Assembly (NCBI GenBank): GCA_964463505.1
Contig: CAYXDC010000024.1
Location: 1 to 40,148 of the forward strand
Reading direction: 5' to 3'
DNA length: 40,148 nt
From: JAJZSS01 sp964463505
GTDB lineage: Bacteria > Chloroflexota > Anaerolineae > Anaerolineales > UBA4823
Below, piece by piece: positions 33,171-40,148 of this stretch. The translations under genes were made by a program, and so were the position numbers. The notes under the pieces were generated by a model, which had not been told where the DNA came from, did not search any database, and saw nothing but the letters and a program-made list of their open reading frames with translations. The first letter of the stretch is position 1; every line of letters begins with the position of its first letter.

Positions 33171-33220
33171 AAAACGAGAGACGCACAGCGCGGAGTTTCA
33201 CACTCGCGACGTGCGTCTCT
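33171..33220 (-). terminator. Terminator between ftsH and ygfZ
   Basis: A perfect 10-bp outer stem AGAGACGCAC (33177-33186) with GTGCGTCTCT (33211-33220), and a bulged inner GAGT/ACTC stem. On the minus strand it is followed by CGTTTTCC. The T-run is short, so partial read-through into ygfZ is plausible. Confidence 0.75.
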
Positions 33221-33246
33221 TCTATATCAGTCAGGTAAGACCAATC

Positions 33247-35109
33247 TCAGACAGCCAGCGGTATGGGTGTACCGCTGACTTTGGGCTGCGGAGGCGGGAA
33301 AATGGTCTCGAACTCATCGCGAGAGATGGTTTCCACTTCCAAGAGTCGTTGGGCTACAGTGTCCAGCCGGTCGCGGTATTCAACCAGGATCTGGCGAGCC
33401 TTGGTATGGGCTTCGCTTACCAGGCGGCGGACCTCATGATCGATCTGTTCAGCAACCGCCTCAGAGTAATCGCGTTGTTCAGAGATCTCACGCCCCAAGA
33501 AGATCAGCTCTTCTTTTTGCCCGTAGACCATGGGACCCAGTTGTTCACTCATGCCCAGGCGGGTGACCATGGCGCGTGCCAGGCGGGTAACTCGTTCCAG
33601 ATCGTTGGACGCGCCGGAGGTGATATCGTCAAAGACCAGTTCTTCAGCGGCGCGCCCACCGAGTAACCCCACCATCTCGGTGAACATTTTCTTGCGGGGC
33701 ATCAAGGTGCGGTCATCTTCAGGCAGAGCCAGAGTATAACCGCCCGCCATGCCACGTGCAATAATGGAAACTTTGTGCACGGGATCGGCGGAAGGCATGG
33801 CGTTCATCACAACCGCGTGACCTGCTTCGTGGTAGGCAACGATGCGTTTTTCTTCAGCGCTGATCAAGCGGCTCTTGCGGGCTGGCCCGGCAATCACTCT
33901 TTCAATGGCCTCTTCCAATTCGGGTTGACCGATGGTTTTCAGATTGCGCCGTGCAGCCAGGATTGCAGCTTCATTGACCAGGTTTTCCAGGTCTGCGCCT
34001 ACAAAGCCAGGGGTGGAGCGGGCCAGTACGGCTAACTCCACACTGGGATCGAGCGGCTTACCCTTGATGTGTACTTTGAGGATCTCCTCACGACCGTGCA
34101 TATCGGGGCGATCGAGAGTAACCCGACGGTCGAAGCGTCCAGGGCGCAGAAGTGCTGGATCGAGAATATCGGGGCGGTTCGTGGCAGCTACGATAATGAC
34201 GTTGGTGTCTGTATCGAAACCATCCATTTCAACCAGCATCTGGTTCAAGGTTTGTTCGCGCTCATCGTGTGAGCCGCCCAAACCAGCGCCACGCTGGCGA
34301 CCAACCGCGTCAATTTCGTCTACGAACACGATACACGGTGAGTGACGTTTGGCCTGGTCGAAAAGGTCGCGCACCCGACTTGCGCCGACGCCGACGAACA
34401 TTTCTACGAATTCCGAGCCTGAGATTGAGAAGAATGGCACGCCTGCCTCGCCAGAAACGGCTTTGGCGAGCAAGGTCTTACCGGTTCCGGGTGGGCCAAC
34501 CAGAAGTACACCTTTCGGGATGCGCGCGCCCAGCGAGATAAATTTCTCTGGTTCCCGCAAGAATTCAACCACTTCTTTCAATTCTTCTTTGGCTTCGTCT
34601 ACCCCCGCAACATCCTGAAAAGTGACCGTGGGTTGGTCACCGGTGAACATGCGGGCGCGAGATTTACCAAAGGAAAGTGCTGCATTGTTGCTGCCTTGCG
34701 CTTGCCGAAAAACGAACCAGAAAACGCCTGCGATAAGAATGAAGGGCAGGATATATCCCAGGGCTGTGGCGACGCCAAGGATCGCGCTGGGTGCTTTTAT
34801 CTCGAGTTTAACCGCCTCAGCAGAAAGCTGTTCGGTCGTCACACCAAGTTCCTTAAGCTGCTCTACCAGTGTCGCCCCCGTCTCCTTATGAGAAGACTTC
34901 TCGACACCATCATTGAAGATCACTCGCAGGCGGTTGTCGTCCTCGGTTACACGCTCGACATTTCCGCGCTGAATCTCGGAGGCGACTTCGTTGATCGTTA
35001 GTACCTCCTGCGCGGATGCTTGCTGGTTAAAGTTGAAGACGACCATCGCGATGATCGCCACAAATAGCAGCAAGTAAATTAGAGAAGATCGATTTCGAGC
35101 TGGGTTCAC
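33247..35109 (-). CDS. ftsH: ATP-dependent zinc metalloprotease FtsH
   Basis: A membrane-anchored AAA+ protease for quality control of membrane and short-lived proteins. Two membrane helices (about 8-26 and 111-134) flank a small extracytoplasmic domain. The AAA domain has Walker A GPPGTGKT (205-212), Walker B with DEID (264-267) and the second region of homology NRPDILDPALLRPGRFDR. The zinc site is HEAGH (427-431). At 620 residues it is normal length. The start is GTG (35107-35109) with a strong GGAGGTAAT upstream. Confidence 0.98.
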   Translation of the reverse strand: MNPARNRSSLIYLLLFVAIIAMVVFNFNQQASAQEVLTINEVASEIQRGNVERVTEDDNRLRVIFNDGVEKSSHKETGATLVEQLKELGVTTEQLSAEAVKLEIKAPSAILGVATALGYILPFILIAGVFWFVFRQAQGSNNAALSFGKSRARMFTGDQPTVTFQDVAGVDEAKEELKEVVEFLREPEKFISLGARIPKGVLLVGPPGTGKTLLAKAVSGEAGVPFFSISGSEFVEMFVGVGASRVRDLFDQAKRHSPCIVFVDEIDAVGRQRGAGLGGSHDEREQTLNQMLVEMDGFDTDTNVIIVAATNRPDILDPALLRPGRFDRRVTLDRPDMHGREEILKVHIKGKPLDPSVELAVLARSTPGFVGADLENLVNEAAILAARRNLKTIGQPELEEAIERVIAGPARKSRLISAEEKRIVAYHEAGHAVVMNAMPSADPVHKVSIIARGMAGGYTLALPEDDRTLMPRKKMFTEMVGLLGGRAAEELVFDDITSGASNDLERVTRLARAMVTRLGMSEQLGPMVYGQKEELIFLGREISEQRDYSEAVAEQIDHEVRRLVSEAHTKARQILVEYRDRLDTVAQRLLEVETISRDEFETIFPPPQPKVSGTPIPLAV

Positions 35110-35149
35110 ATTACCTCCAAATCGGATGACAATCGCATGAATTGTAGAA

Positions 35150-35178
35150 ATTATACCAACCTATAGGTGAGGCTGGTA
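35150..35178 (-). promoter_or_regulatory. Extended -10 promoter of ftsH with overlapping palindrome
   Basis: On the minus strand TGG-TATAAT (35150-35158) forms an extended -10 element about 40 bp before the start codon; no good -35 is seen. Directly upstream is a perfect 10-bp palindrome ACCTATAGGT (35159-35168), within a wider TACCA/TGGTA repeat (35154-35178). Confidence 0.5.
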
Positions 35179-35202
35179 GGCGGTTTGCTCAAGTTGTAGA
35201 AT

Positions 35203-35222
35203 TTCTAACATCGTTCTAACAT
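35203..35222. repeat. Direct repeat upstream of the ftsH promoter
   Basis: The 9-mer TTCTAACAT occurs twice, at 35203-35211 and 35214-35222, an 11-bp period. It lies about 50-70 bp upstream of the ftsH -10, where an activator or repressor could bind. It does not match the CIRCE element. Confidence 0.45.
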
Positions 35223-35246
35223 TCGGAGTTAACCAGATTAAAAGAC

Positions 35247-35283
35247 AAAAAACACCCGCTGAACCATCCGGCGGGTGTTTTTT
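35247..35283 (-). terminator. Terminator after fabF-fabH
   Basis: A 13-bp stem with A/T tails (AAAAAACACCCGC at 35247-35259 with its complement at 35271-35283) and an 11-nt loop. T-runs exist on both strands, so it could work in both directions, but only fabH reads toward it. Confidence 0.9.
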
Positions 35284-35297
35284 ATGACCACATAATC

Positions 35298-36419
35298 TTA
35301 TTCGTCTATGTGTGAAACTCGCCCCCAGATCGCTGTATCCAGGCGACGCAAAACACGCAGTAAAACTGAGCGCAAACGTGCCAGGAAACGGACATAAGCT
35401 GGATGAATTTTTTGTCGTCGGGTAGCAAATGGTCCACTCCATTTTACTAGAACCGCTCCCCAGGTCAGCCCAGCTCCAAAGCCGACAAATACTACCTGGT
35501 CGCCGGCTTTCAGGCGCCCATCCTGGATAGCTTCAACAGTGGCCAGGGGTATAGATGCTGTTGAGGTATTCCCATAGCGATCTAGGTTTATCACGCAACG
35601 CTCCATCGGATATTTCAAACCGCGTGCTGCAGCCTCGATGATGCGTAGATTTGCCTGGTGAGGAATAATCCATTGGATGTCATCAAGTTTTAGGCCAGCC
35701 TTTTGGATGACTTCCTCTGTAGCCTGGTTCATCACACGGGCTGCAAAACGGAAGACCTCCCGACCATTCATCTGGATATAGTGTAGACCGGCATCGATGA
35801 CTTTCTGGCTGATCGGGTGACGGCTGCCTCCAGCAGGCAAGCTAAGTAGGTCAGCACCTGAGCCATCGGAGCGCATCACGCCGGTAAGTATACCGGCAGG
35901 TTCTTCGGCGGCTTGAAGTACAAAGGCGCCGGCGCCATCGCCAAACAAGATACAGGTATTGCGGTCCTTCCAATCAACCAGGCGGGAAAGCGTCTCTGTG
36001 CCAATGACGATTGCATTGCGAATGTCACCGGTGCGGATAGATTGAGAGGCTAAATGCAGGCCAAAGATGAATCCCGAACAGGCTGCAGAGAGATCAAAAG
36101 CCCCGGCATTGTTGGCGCCGATACGATCTTGTACCAGGCAAGCGGTAGCAGGAAAGGTATGCTCGGGAGAGGATGTAGATACAATAATCAGATCTACGTC
36201 GGCAGGCTTTAAACCAGCTACCTGCAACGCTGCTAACGCTGCTTCAGCCGCCAGCGAGGCAGAGGTTTGTTCTTCGCTGGCAATCCGCCGCTCGCGGATA
36301 CCAGTGCGTGAGACGATCCACTCATCGCTGGTATCCACCATCTTCGCCAGTTCAGCATTGGTCAACACCCGCTCGGGAATGGCGGTTCCCCAGCCAGTGA
36401 TATGTGCATAAGGGCTCAT
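35298..36419 (-). CDS. fabH: 3-oxoacyl-ACP synthase III FabH with C-terminal extension
   Basis: FabH condenses an acyl-CoA primer with malonyl-ACP to start fatty acid synthesis. The catalytic triad is Cys114 (SAACSGF), His254 (IPHQANLR) and Asn284 (RYGNTSTAS). The typical enzyme ends near GFGAGLTWGAVLVKW (about residue 327), but this one continues for about 45 residues with an Arg/Leu-rich amphipathic segment (RFLARLRSVLLRVLRRLDTA) to residue 373. Such a tail might bind membrane or a partner. AAGGA precedes the ATG. It follows fabF by 15 nt. Confidence 0.96.
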   Translation of the reverse strand: MSPYAHITGWGTAIPERVLTNAELAKMVDTSDEWIVSRTGIRERRIASEEQTSASLAAEAALAALQVAGLKPADVDLIIVSTSSPEHTFPATACLVQDRIGANNAGAFDLSAACSGFIFGLHLASQSIRTGDIRNAIVIGTETLSRLVDWKDRNTCILFGDGAGAFVLQAAEEPAGILTGVMRSDGSGADLLSLPAGGSRHPISQKVIDAGLHYIQMNGREVFRFAARVMNQATEEVIQKAGLKLDDIQWIIPHQANLRIIEAAARGLKYPMERCVINLDRYGNTSTASIPLATVEAIQDGRLKAGDQVVFVGFGAGLTWGAVLVKWSGPFATRRQKIHPAYVRFLARLRSVLLRVLRRLDTAIWGRVSHIDE

Positions 36420-36434
36420 AAGTTATTCCTTCGA

Positions 36435-37697
36435 CTAGTTTGAATTTTCCTTACCCGAGTTCATCGCCTGGCTAAGGATGATGGTGGCATTGTGTCCACC
36501 AAAACCGAAGGAATTTGACATAACATGCTGCAGAGGCGCAGGCCGGCAGGTGTTCGGTACATAATCCAGATCACATTCGGGATCGGGAGTTTCGTAGTTG
36601 ATCGTGGGAGGTATCACCTGATCGCGCAAGGCCAAGGTGCATATCAGTGCTTCCAATGCGCCAGAAGCCCCAAGCAGATGACCGGTCATGGACTTGGTAG
36701 AAGAGACCGGAATTCGGTAGGCTTGTTCGCCAAAGACTGTCTTTATGGCTGCAGTCTCGCTTTTGTCGTTCAACGGGGTGCTGGTGCCATGGGCATTGAT
36801 GTATTGGATCTCGTTCAGGTTGAGGTTGGCGTGCTCCAAAGCGTAGCGCATGCATAAGGCTGCTCCCGCTCCATTTTCTGCTGGGGCGGAGATATGATAA
36901 GCATCATTGGTTGAGCCGTAGCCAGATACTTGTGCCAGAATCTGAGCACCGCGCGCCTGGGCATGTTCTTCCGATTCAAGCATTAAGATCGCTGAGCCTT
37001 CTCCCATCACGAAGCCATCTCGATGCAAGTCAAAGGGGCGCGAAGCGCGTTGTGGATCATCATTGCGGGTGGATAGGGCAGTCATGACGCTCAATCCAGC
37101 CATAGCAATAGGAACAATTACGGCCTCACTGCCACCCGCCAGGACAACATCTGCATGGCCTCGGCGAATCATTTCTGCTGCCTCACCGACAGCATTTGTG
37201 CCGGTAGCACAGGCTGTCACCACAGCCATATTGGGACCACGTAATCCGAGATGGATGGCAACCATCCCGGCAGCGGTATCAGGCAGCATCATGGGTACCA
37301 GAAAGGGACTGACACGGCTCGGTCCACGCTCGAAAAAGATCTGCATCTGCTCAAAAAGTGTGCCTAATCCACCGATACCGCTTCCGATGATCACCCCTAT
37401 ACGATCGCGATTGCCATCATTAATTTCCAGTTTTCCATTTTCTACGGCTTGCATACAGGCAGCGACTGCGAACTGGGCAAAGCGATCCATGCGGCGGGCT
37501 TCGCGAGTACCGAACAGAGCGGCTGGATCGAAATTTTTGACTTCTGCGGCAAAACGAGTCTTGTATTCGCTGGCATCATAATGAGTTATCGGCCCTACAC
37601 CGGACCGGCCGGCCAGAATATGCTGCCATGTTGTCTCAGGGTTATTCCCAACAGGGCTGATCGTACCCAGGCCGGTAACAACAACTTTCTTATGCAT
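36435..37697 (-). CDS. fabF: 3-oxoacyl-ACP synthase II FabF
   Basis: FabF is the elongating ketosynthase of type II fatty acid synthesis. The triad is Cys163 (VTACATGT), His303 (NAHGTSTPLND) and His340 (KSMTGHLLGASG). The N-terminus VVVTGLGTISPVG and C-terminal NSFGFGGHNATI are standard. The ATG at 37695-37697 (MHKKVVVTG) has GGAGG at good spacing and gives 420 residues; an upstream in-frame start adds only four. It is the first gene of fabF-fabH. No acyl carrier protein gene lies beside it. Confidence 0.98.
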   Translation of the reverse strand: MHKKVVVTGLGTISPVGNNPETTWQHILAGRSGVGPITHYDASEYKTRFAAEVKNFDPAALFGTREARRMDRFAQFAVAACMQAVENGKLEINDGNRDRIGVIIGSGIGGLGTLFEQMQIFFERGPSRVSPFLVPMMLPDTAAGMVAIHLGLRGPNMAVVTACATGTNAVGEAAEMIRRGHADVVLAGGSEAVIVPIAMAGLSVMTALSTRNDDPQRASRPFDLHRDGFVMGEGSAILMLESEEHAQARGAQILAQVSGYGSTNDAYHISAPAENGAGAALCMRYALEHANLNLNEIQYINAHGTSTPLNDKSETAAIKTVFGEQAYRIPVSSTKSMTGHLLGASGALEALICTLALRDQVIPPTINYETPDPECDLDYVPNTCRPAPLQHVMSNSFGFGGHNATIILSQAMNSGKENSN

Positions 37698-37761
37698 ACT
37701 TGCCTCCACTTGTGCGGGCGAAATTTGGTAGTGATAACCCCCAAGCGGCTGAAAGGAGGCG

Positions 37762-37786
37762 CTGGTATCCAGATTGGAACAACCAG
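37762..37786. promoter_or_regulatory. Inverted repeat upstream of fabF
   Basis: A nested 25-bp imperfect palindrome: CTGGT at 37762 and ACCAG at 37782-37786, with inner TCCA/TGGA. It lies 65-89 bp before the fabF ATG, where an operator would be expected. No clear sigma70 promoter was found in this gap. Confidence 0.3.
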
Positions 37787-37791
37787 GCGCA

Positions 37792-37824
37792 AGAGTAAAA
37801 ATGCGCCTGTGGATGCAGGCGCAT
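37792..37824 (-). terminator. Terminator after the HAD-DinB gene
   Basis: A perfect 9-bp stem ATGCGCCTG (37801-37809) with CAGGCGCAT (37816-37824) and a 6-nt loop, followed on the minus strand by TTTTTACTCT. A third copy of the stem 8-mer (CAGGCGCA, 37784-37791) could pair instead with the first arm. Confidence 0.85.
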
Positions 37825-37861
37825 CAAGAGATCGTCATTTTTTGACAGAATTGTGGCAGTC

Positions 37862-39064
37862 CTACACGCTGATGGAGGTCAGTTCTTCACGTAACTGTTG
37901 CATATGCAGGCGGTCGTGGGCGCTGGTGATTTCAACCATTTCAAATAATCGGGAGGGTCCGAAAATAGCATGCCGGGCAGGGCGTTGCCAGTCATCCGGC
38001 GTCAGGCTTTCAAGGATCGCAAGCATTTCCAGGCGCGCGGCAGTAAAGTCTTTTAGCGACTGCCAACCATTTTGTAGTATATACTTGCGTTCTTCTGCCC
38101 AGCGGTCTGTGTCCATACCGGGGATGAATGGATTGTACGATGAGAGAATTTTACGTAAACGTGGTAGATTTACTTCTATATCTCCATCGCGTAAGTGACA
38201 CAGAATTTCTACGGGGCACCAGGCAGGCGGGCGCGATTGCATGCTCCAGCGTTGCGCGGGGAGTTGGTCGCACCACGTATCCAGAACAGCCGGGGTTGAA
38301 CGCAGGGTCGCTAAGGCTGCTTGAGGGGTCTTGTAATCGGGGCGCAAATGCTCGGGAGGTGTGCTTTCCAGCCAGGGAATCAGATCTTGTAAGGTGCCTG
38401 ATCCATGTGCTTGCTGGTCCTGAATGATTGGCTTGGTAGCATTTACTTGAAAAGTTGCTAACCCGAGCTGACTGGCAGGGACTATATCTCGTCTGGGATC
38501 ATCCCCAACCATGACAATTGAGCCTTCAGGCCAGCCCATATGCGCCAGTATTTCAGCGAAATAGGCCGGGTTCGGTTTGGCAAAATGAAATGGTTCATAC
38601 GAGCCGACAATTTTAAAGGGATAGCGCTCAATCGGTAGTCCAGCCCAGGCCAGGCGATGTTTTACTGCCGCGAGCGGGAAAAGAGGGTTGGTGGCAATGG
38701 CGATCTGGTAACCCGCTGATAAAGCAGTTTCTACGACTTGAACAGCTTCTGGTCGAAATACAGACACATAATTAAGGCTGGGGAAGATTTCATCGTAGAA
38801 CTCAGCCAGGACTTCAGTCAAATCTTGCTTGCGTAATCCCAGAGCCGGGTAAAACGCTGCACTAAAGACTTTCTCCAGAGTGCAATCTGGCTGGTTATTT
38901 TCTTCCATTAACCGTGTGGCAGCCAGGAGCTGGGGAACCATCTTTTCAGGAGGGACAAAAGGCGACAAATGTTTGGATAGCGCATTCAGATAGGATGGCA
39001 GAAAGTCATCCATGTGGTTGCCCAACAAAGTGTCGTCCAGATCGATGAGCAACGTTTTATTCAA
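37862..39064 (-). CDS. HAD-family hydrolase fused to a DinB-like domain
   Basis: The N-terminal part (about 1-235) is a HAD phosphatase-type domain: motif I LLIDLDDTLLG with Asp8 and Asp10, motif II in IAIATNP, the lysine in FAKPNPAYF and motif IV VGDDPRRD. The C-terminal part (about 260-400) looks like a DinB/YfiT four-helix metal-binding domain: WCPVEILCHLRDGDIEVN and a final SAHDRLHMQQL supply the histidines. I judge the start to be the TTG at 39062-39064, with GGGAG 7 nt upstream and overlap with the preceding stop; a GTG 15 codons upstream keeps the frame open but lacks a site. The substrate is unknown. Confidence 0.75.
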   Translation of the reverse strand: MNKTLLIDLDDTLLGNHMDDFLPSYLNALSKHLSPFVPPEKMVPQLLAATRLMEENNQPDCTLEKVFSAAFYPALGLRKQDLTEVLAEFYDEIFPSLNYVSVFRPEAVQVVETALSAGYQIAIATNPLFPLAAVKHRLAWAGLPIERYPFKIVGSYEPFHFAKPNPAYFAEILAHMGWPEGSIVMVGDDPRRDIVPASQLGLATFQVNATKPIIQDQQAHGSGTLQDLIPWLESTPPEHLRPDYKTPQAALATLRSTPAVLDTWCDQLPAQRWSMQSRPPAWCPVEILCHLRDGDIEVNLPRLRKILSSYNPFIPGMDTDRWAEERKYILQNGWQSLKDFTAARLEMLAILESLTPDDWQRPARHAIFGPSRLFEMVEITSAHDRLHMQQLREELTSISV

Positions 39065-39395
39065 GATCTTCTCCCGTGAAAACTGCTGGCAATGGGTGAC
39101 ATTCCCCACAGCCTATTTGTGGTTCATTTACACTGCGCTGTGTTTTCTGACAGTAAGCCCGAATTTGCACCTGTTGACGAGTGAACGGGAACGGCCTACC
39201 CAGGCTAGGGGTCAGAATCATGTGCTGACAGGCGTTTGCCAGCAAGATATCTGGCACCGGGCAGGTGCTGCATAAGCTGGGTTTCCATGCCAACGGTGGC
39301 AAAGCGTTGGCAAGCAAGCGGCATTCTTCATGCTCGCGCCCGCGAAAATAATCCCCATAAAAATATCGGCATTCTTTACCGGCTGGTGTGCGCAT
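39057..39395 (-). CDS. Uncharacterised eight-cysteine small protein
   Basis: The 112-residue protein has cysteines at 9, 25, 42, 45, 56, 82, 96 and 99, including CSTC and CGEC pairs (the latter followed by HPLP). This spacing suggests binding of zinc or an Fe-S cluster. There is no signal peptide or membrane helix. The ATG is 29 nt after the efp stop without an obvious Shine-Dalgarno, and its stop overlaps the TTG start of the HAD-DinB gene by 8 nt, so all three genes appear co-transcribed. I do not recognise the family; cysteine regularity and tight coupling argue that it is real. Confidence 0.6.
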   Translation of the reverse strand: MRTPAGKECRYFYGDYFRGREHEECRLLANALPPLAWKPSLCSTCPVPDILLANACQHMILTPSLGRPFPFTRQQVQIRAYCQKTQRSVNEPQIGCGECHPLPAVFTGEDLE

Positions 39396-39424
39396 AATTG
39401 AAAATCGGAAAAATTGGTACCTGC

Positions 39425-39982
39425 CTAGACGCGGGTAAGATATGATCCATTCCGGGTATCCACGCGTACGGTATCTCCGGCAACCACAAAGGCAGGCACT
39501 GAAACCTGCAAGCCTGTCTCGGTGACCACCTTTTTATTGACACCGGTGGCAGTATCGCCACGCACAGCAACATCCGCTTGGGTAACCAGTAAATCCACCG
39601 ATGTGGGTAGCTCAATATCCAGTGGCTTGCCTTCATAGAAAGTCAACTTAACTTCCAGACCTTCTTTTAGATAATCCGTGGCATCGCCCAACACTTCTTT
39701 ATTCAGAGCAGGTTGCTCGTAGGTTTCAAGGTCCATAAAGTGGTAAAACTCACCGTCGGTATATAAAAATTGGACGTTGTGGTAATCAAGTCGTACATCT
39801 TCAACCCGATCACCAGAAGAGAAAGTCATCTCCAGATTCGTTCCAGAACGTAGATTAAGCGTTTTTACTTTGATGGTGGCATTACCGCGGCCTGGTTTGT
39901 GGTGATGGTAATCCAATACCTTGAATAGATTGCCATCCAGGACAAAGGTTACACCTTTGCGCAGATCATTTACGTCGATCAT
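39425..39982 (-). CDS. efp: Translation elongation factor P
   Basis: EF-P rescues ribosomes stalled at polyproline stretches. The three-domain protein has 185 residues from the ATG at 39980-39982 (GAGG 6 nt upstream). Domain I includes the tip loop HHHKPGRGNA; the position that is a modified lysine in E. coli is Arg32, in a PGRG loop like that of Thermus. FMDLETYEQ and the C-terminal GDTVRVDTRNGSYLTRV are diagnostic. No modification enzyme (EpmA, EarP, YmfI) is in the window. It leads an operon with the eight-cysteine protein and HAD-DinB. Confidence 0.98.
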   Translation of the reverse strand: MIDVNDLRKGVTFVLDGNLFKVLDYHHHKPGRGNATIKVKTLNLRSGTNLEMTFSSGDRVEDVRLDYHNVQFLYTDGEFYHFMDLETYEQPALNKEVLGDATDYLKEGLEVKLTFYEGKPLDIELPTSVDLLVTQADVAVRGDTATGVNKKVVTETGLQVSVPAFVVAGDTVRVDTRNGSYLTRV

Positions 39983-40096
39983 AATTAGCCTCACTTACAT
40001 AAAATAATTATCTTACCTGCCTATCAAATGAACCCTTTTAGGGCGCATTGGGGCATTAAATCGAAACACATTAGCACAGCGTTTCACAACCCAAGG

Positions 40097-40125
40097 ATTA
40101 TAGCCCACGCCACTAGGCGTGGCAA
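40097..40125 (-). promoter_or_regulatory. Sigma70-type promoter of efp with inverted repeat in the spacer
   Basis: On the minus strand TTGCCA (40120-40125) and a perfect TATAAT (40097-40102) are exactly 17 bp apart. A 7-bp inverted repeat CCACGCC/GGCGTGG (40105-40111 and 40116-40122) fills the spacer and touches the -35, so a repressor bound there would block transcription. The leader to the efp ATG would be about 108 nt; the remainder of 39983-40148 shows no gene. Confidence 0.75.
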
Positions 40126-40148
40126 GGGGCACTCTTTCAGACGGGGGG

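Noticed and set aside
35161..35442. 93-codon minus-strand open frame at the fabH end
   Set aside because: Runs out of frame through the fabH tail and across the terminator hairpin; no ribosome site.
37449..38198. 249-codon plus-strand open frame across fabF start and HAD-DinB end
   Set aside because: Antisense to two clear genes and through a terminator; no recognisable domain or ribosome site.
1..40148. tRNA, rRNA, CRISPR, insertion sequence or prophage
   Set aside because: No cloverleaf, spaced-repeat array, transposase or integrase pattern was seen in any gap or frame.

Overview
The window is a gene-dense bacterial chromosome segment with roughly balanced GC content. No phage, transposon, CRISPR, rRNA or tRNA signal was seen. 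A monoderm-type dcw cluster starting with mraZ and ending ftsQ-ftsA-ftsZ, a tricorn-type protease, a FabL-type enoyl reductase and a MaeB-type malic enzyme together suggest Chloroflexota, probably Anaerolineae. This placement is an inference from gene content, not a phylogeny.

Positions 1-18461 (minus strand) hold a near-complete division and cell-wall cluster. In transcription order it reads: sigma70-like promoter, three 10-bp-spaced GTGGG repeats (MraZ boxes), mraZ, rsmH, ftsL-like, ftsI, murF, mraY, murD, ftsW, murG, a CvpA-like membrane protein, murC, a 64-aa unknown protein, murB, ddl, ftsQ, ftsA, ftsZ, a structured non-coding stretch with a strong terminator, and the start of nrdR at the window edge. 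Many junctions are 4-nt ATGA overlaps. murE is absent. A perfect match to the sigma54 consensus lies in the rsmH-ftsL gap, and inverted repeats sit in the ftsA-ftsZ gap.

Positions 18544-27307 are mixed metabolism: a class V cysteine desulfurase-like enzyme divergent from mraZ, a coupled LMW phosphatase/fructosamine kinase pair (probable protein deglycation), a malic enzyme-phosphotransacetylase hybrid, and a 1116-residue tricorn-like protease.

Positions 27515-31295 (plus strand) carry an NDUFA9-like SDR, a GNAT acyltransferase overlapping an N-succinylamino acid racemase/OSBS (probable D- to L-amino acid conversion), a terminator, and a separately promoted cyclase-family hydrolase.

Positions 31359-40148 (minus strand) hold four short units, each bounded by a terminator or promoter: efp / eight-cysteine small protein / HAD-DinB fusion; fabF-fabH; ftsH; and ygfZ-fabL. 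FabF, FabH and FabL together supply elongation, initiation and enoyl-reduction steps of type II fatty acid synthesis. The least-described items are the eight-cysteine protein with its HAD-DinB partner, the 64-aa protein inside the mur genes, the structured region after ftsZ, and the repeated 8-mer attenuator-like element before fabF.
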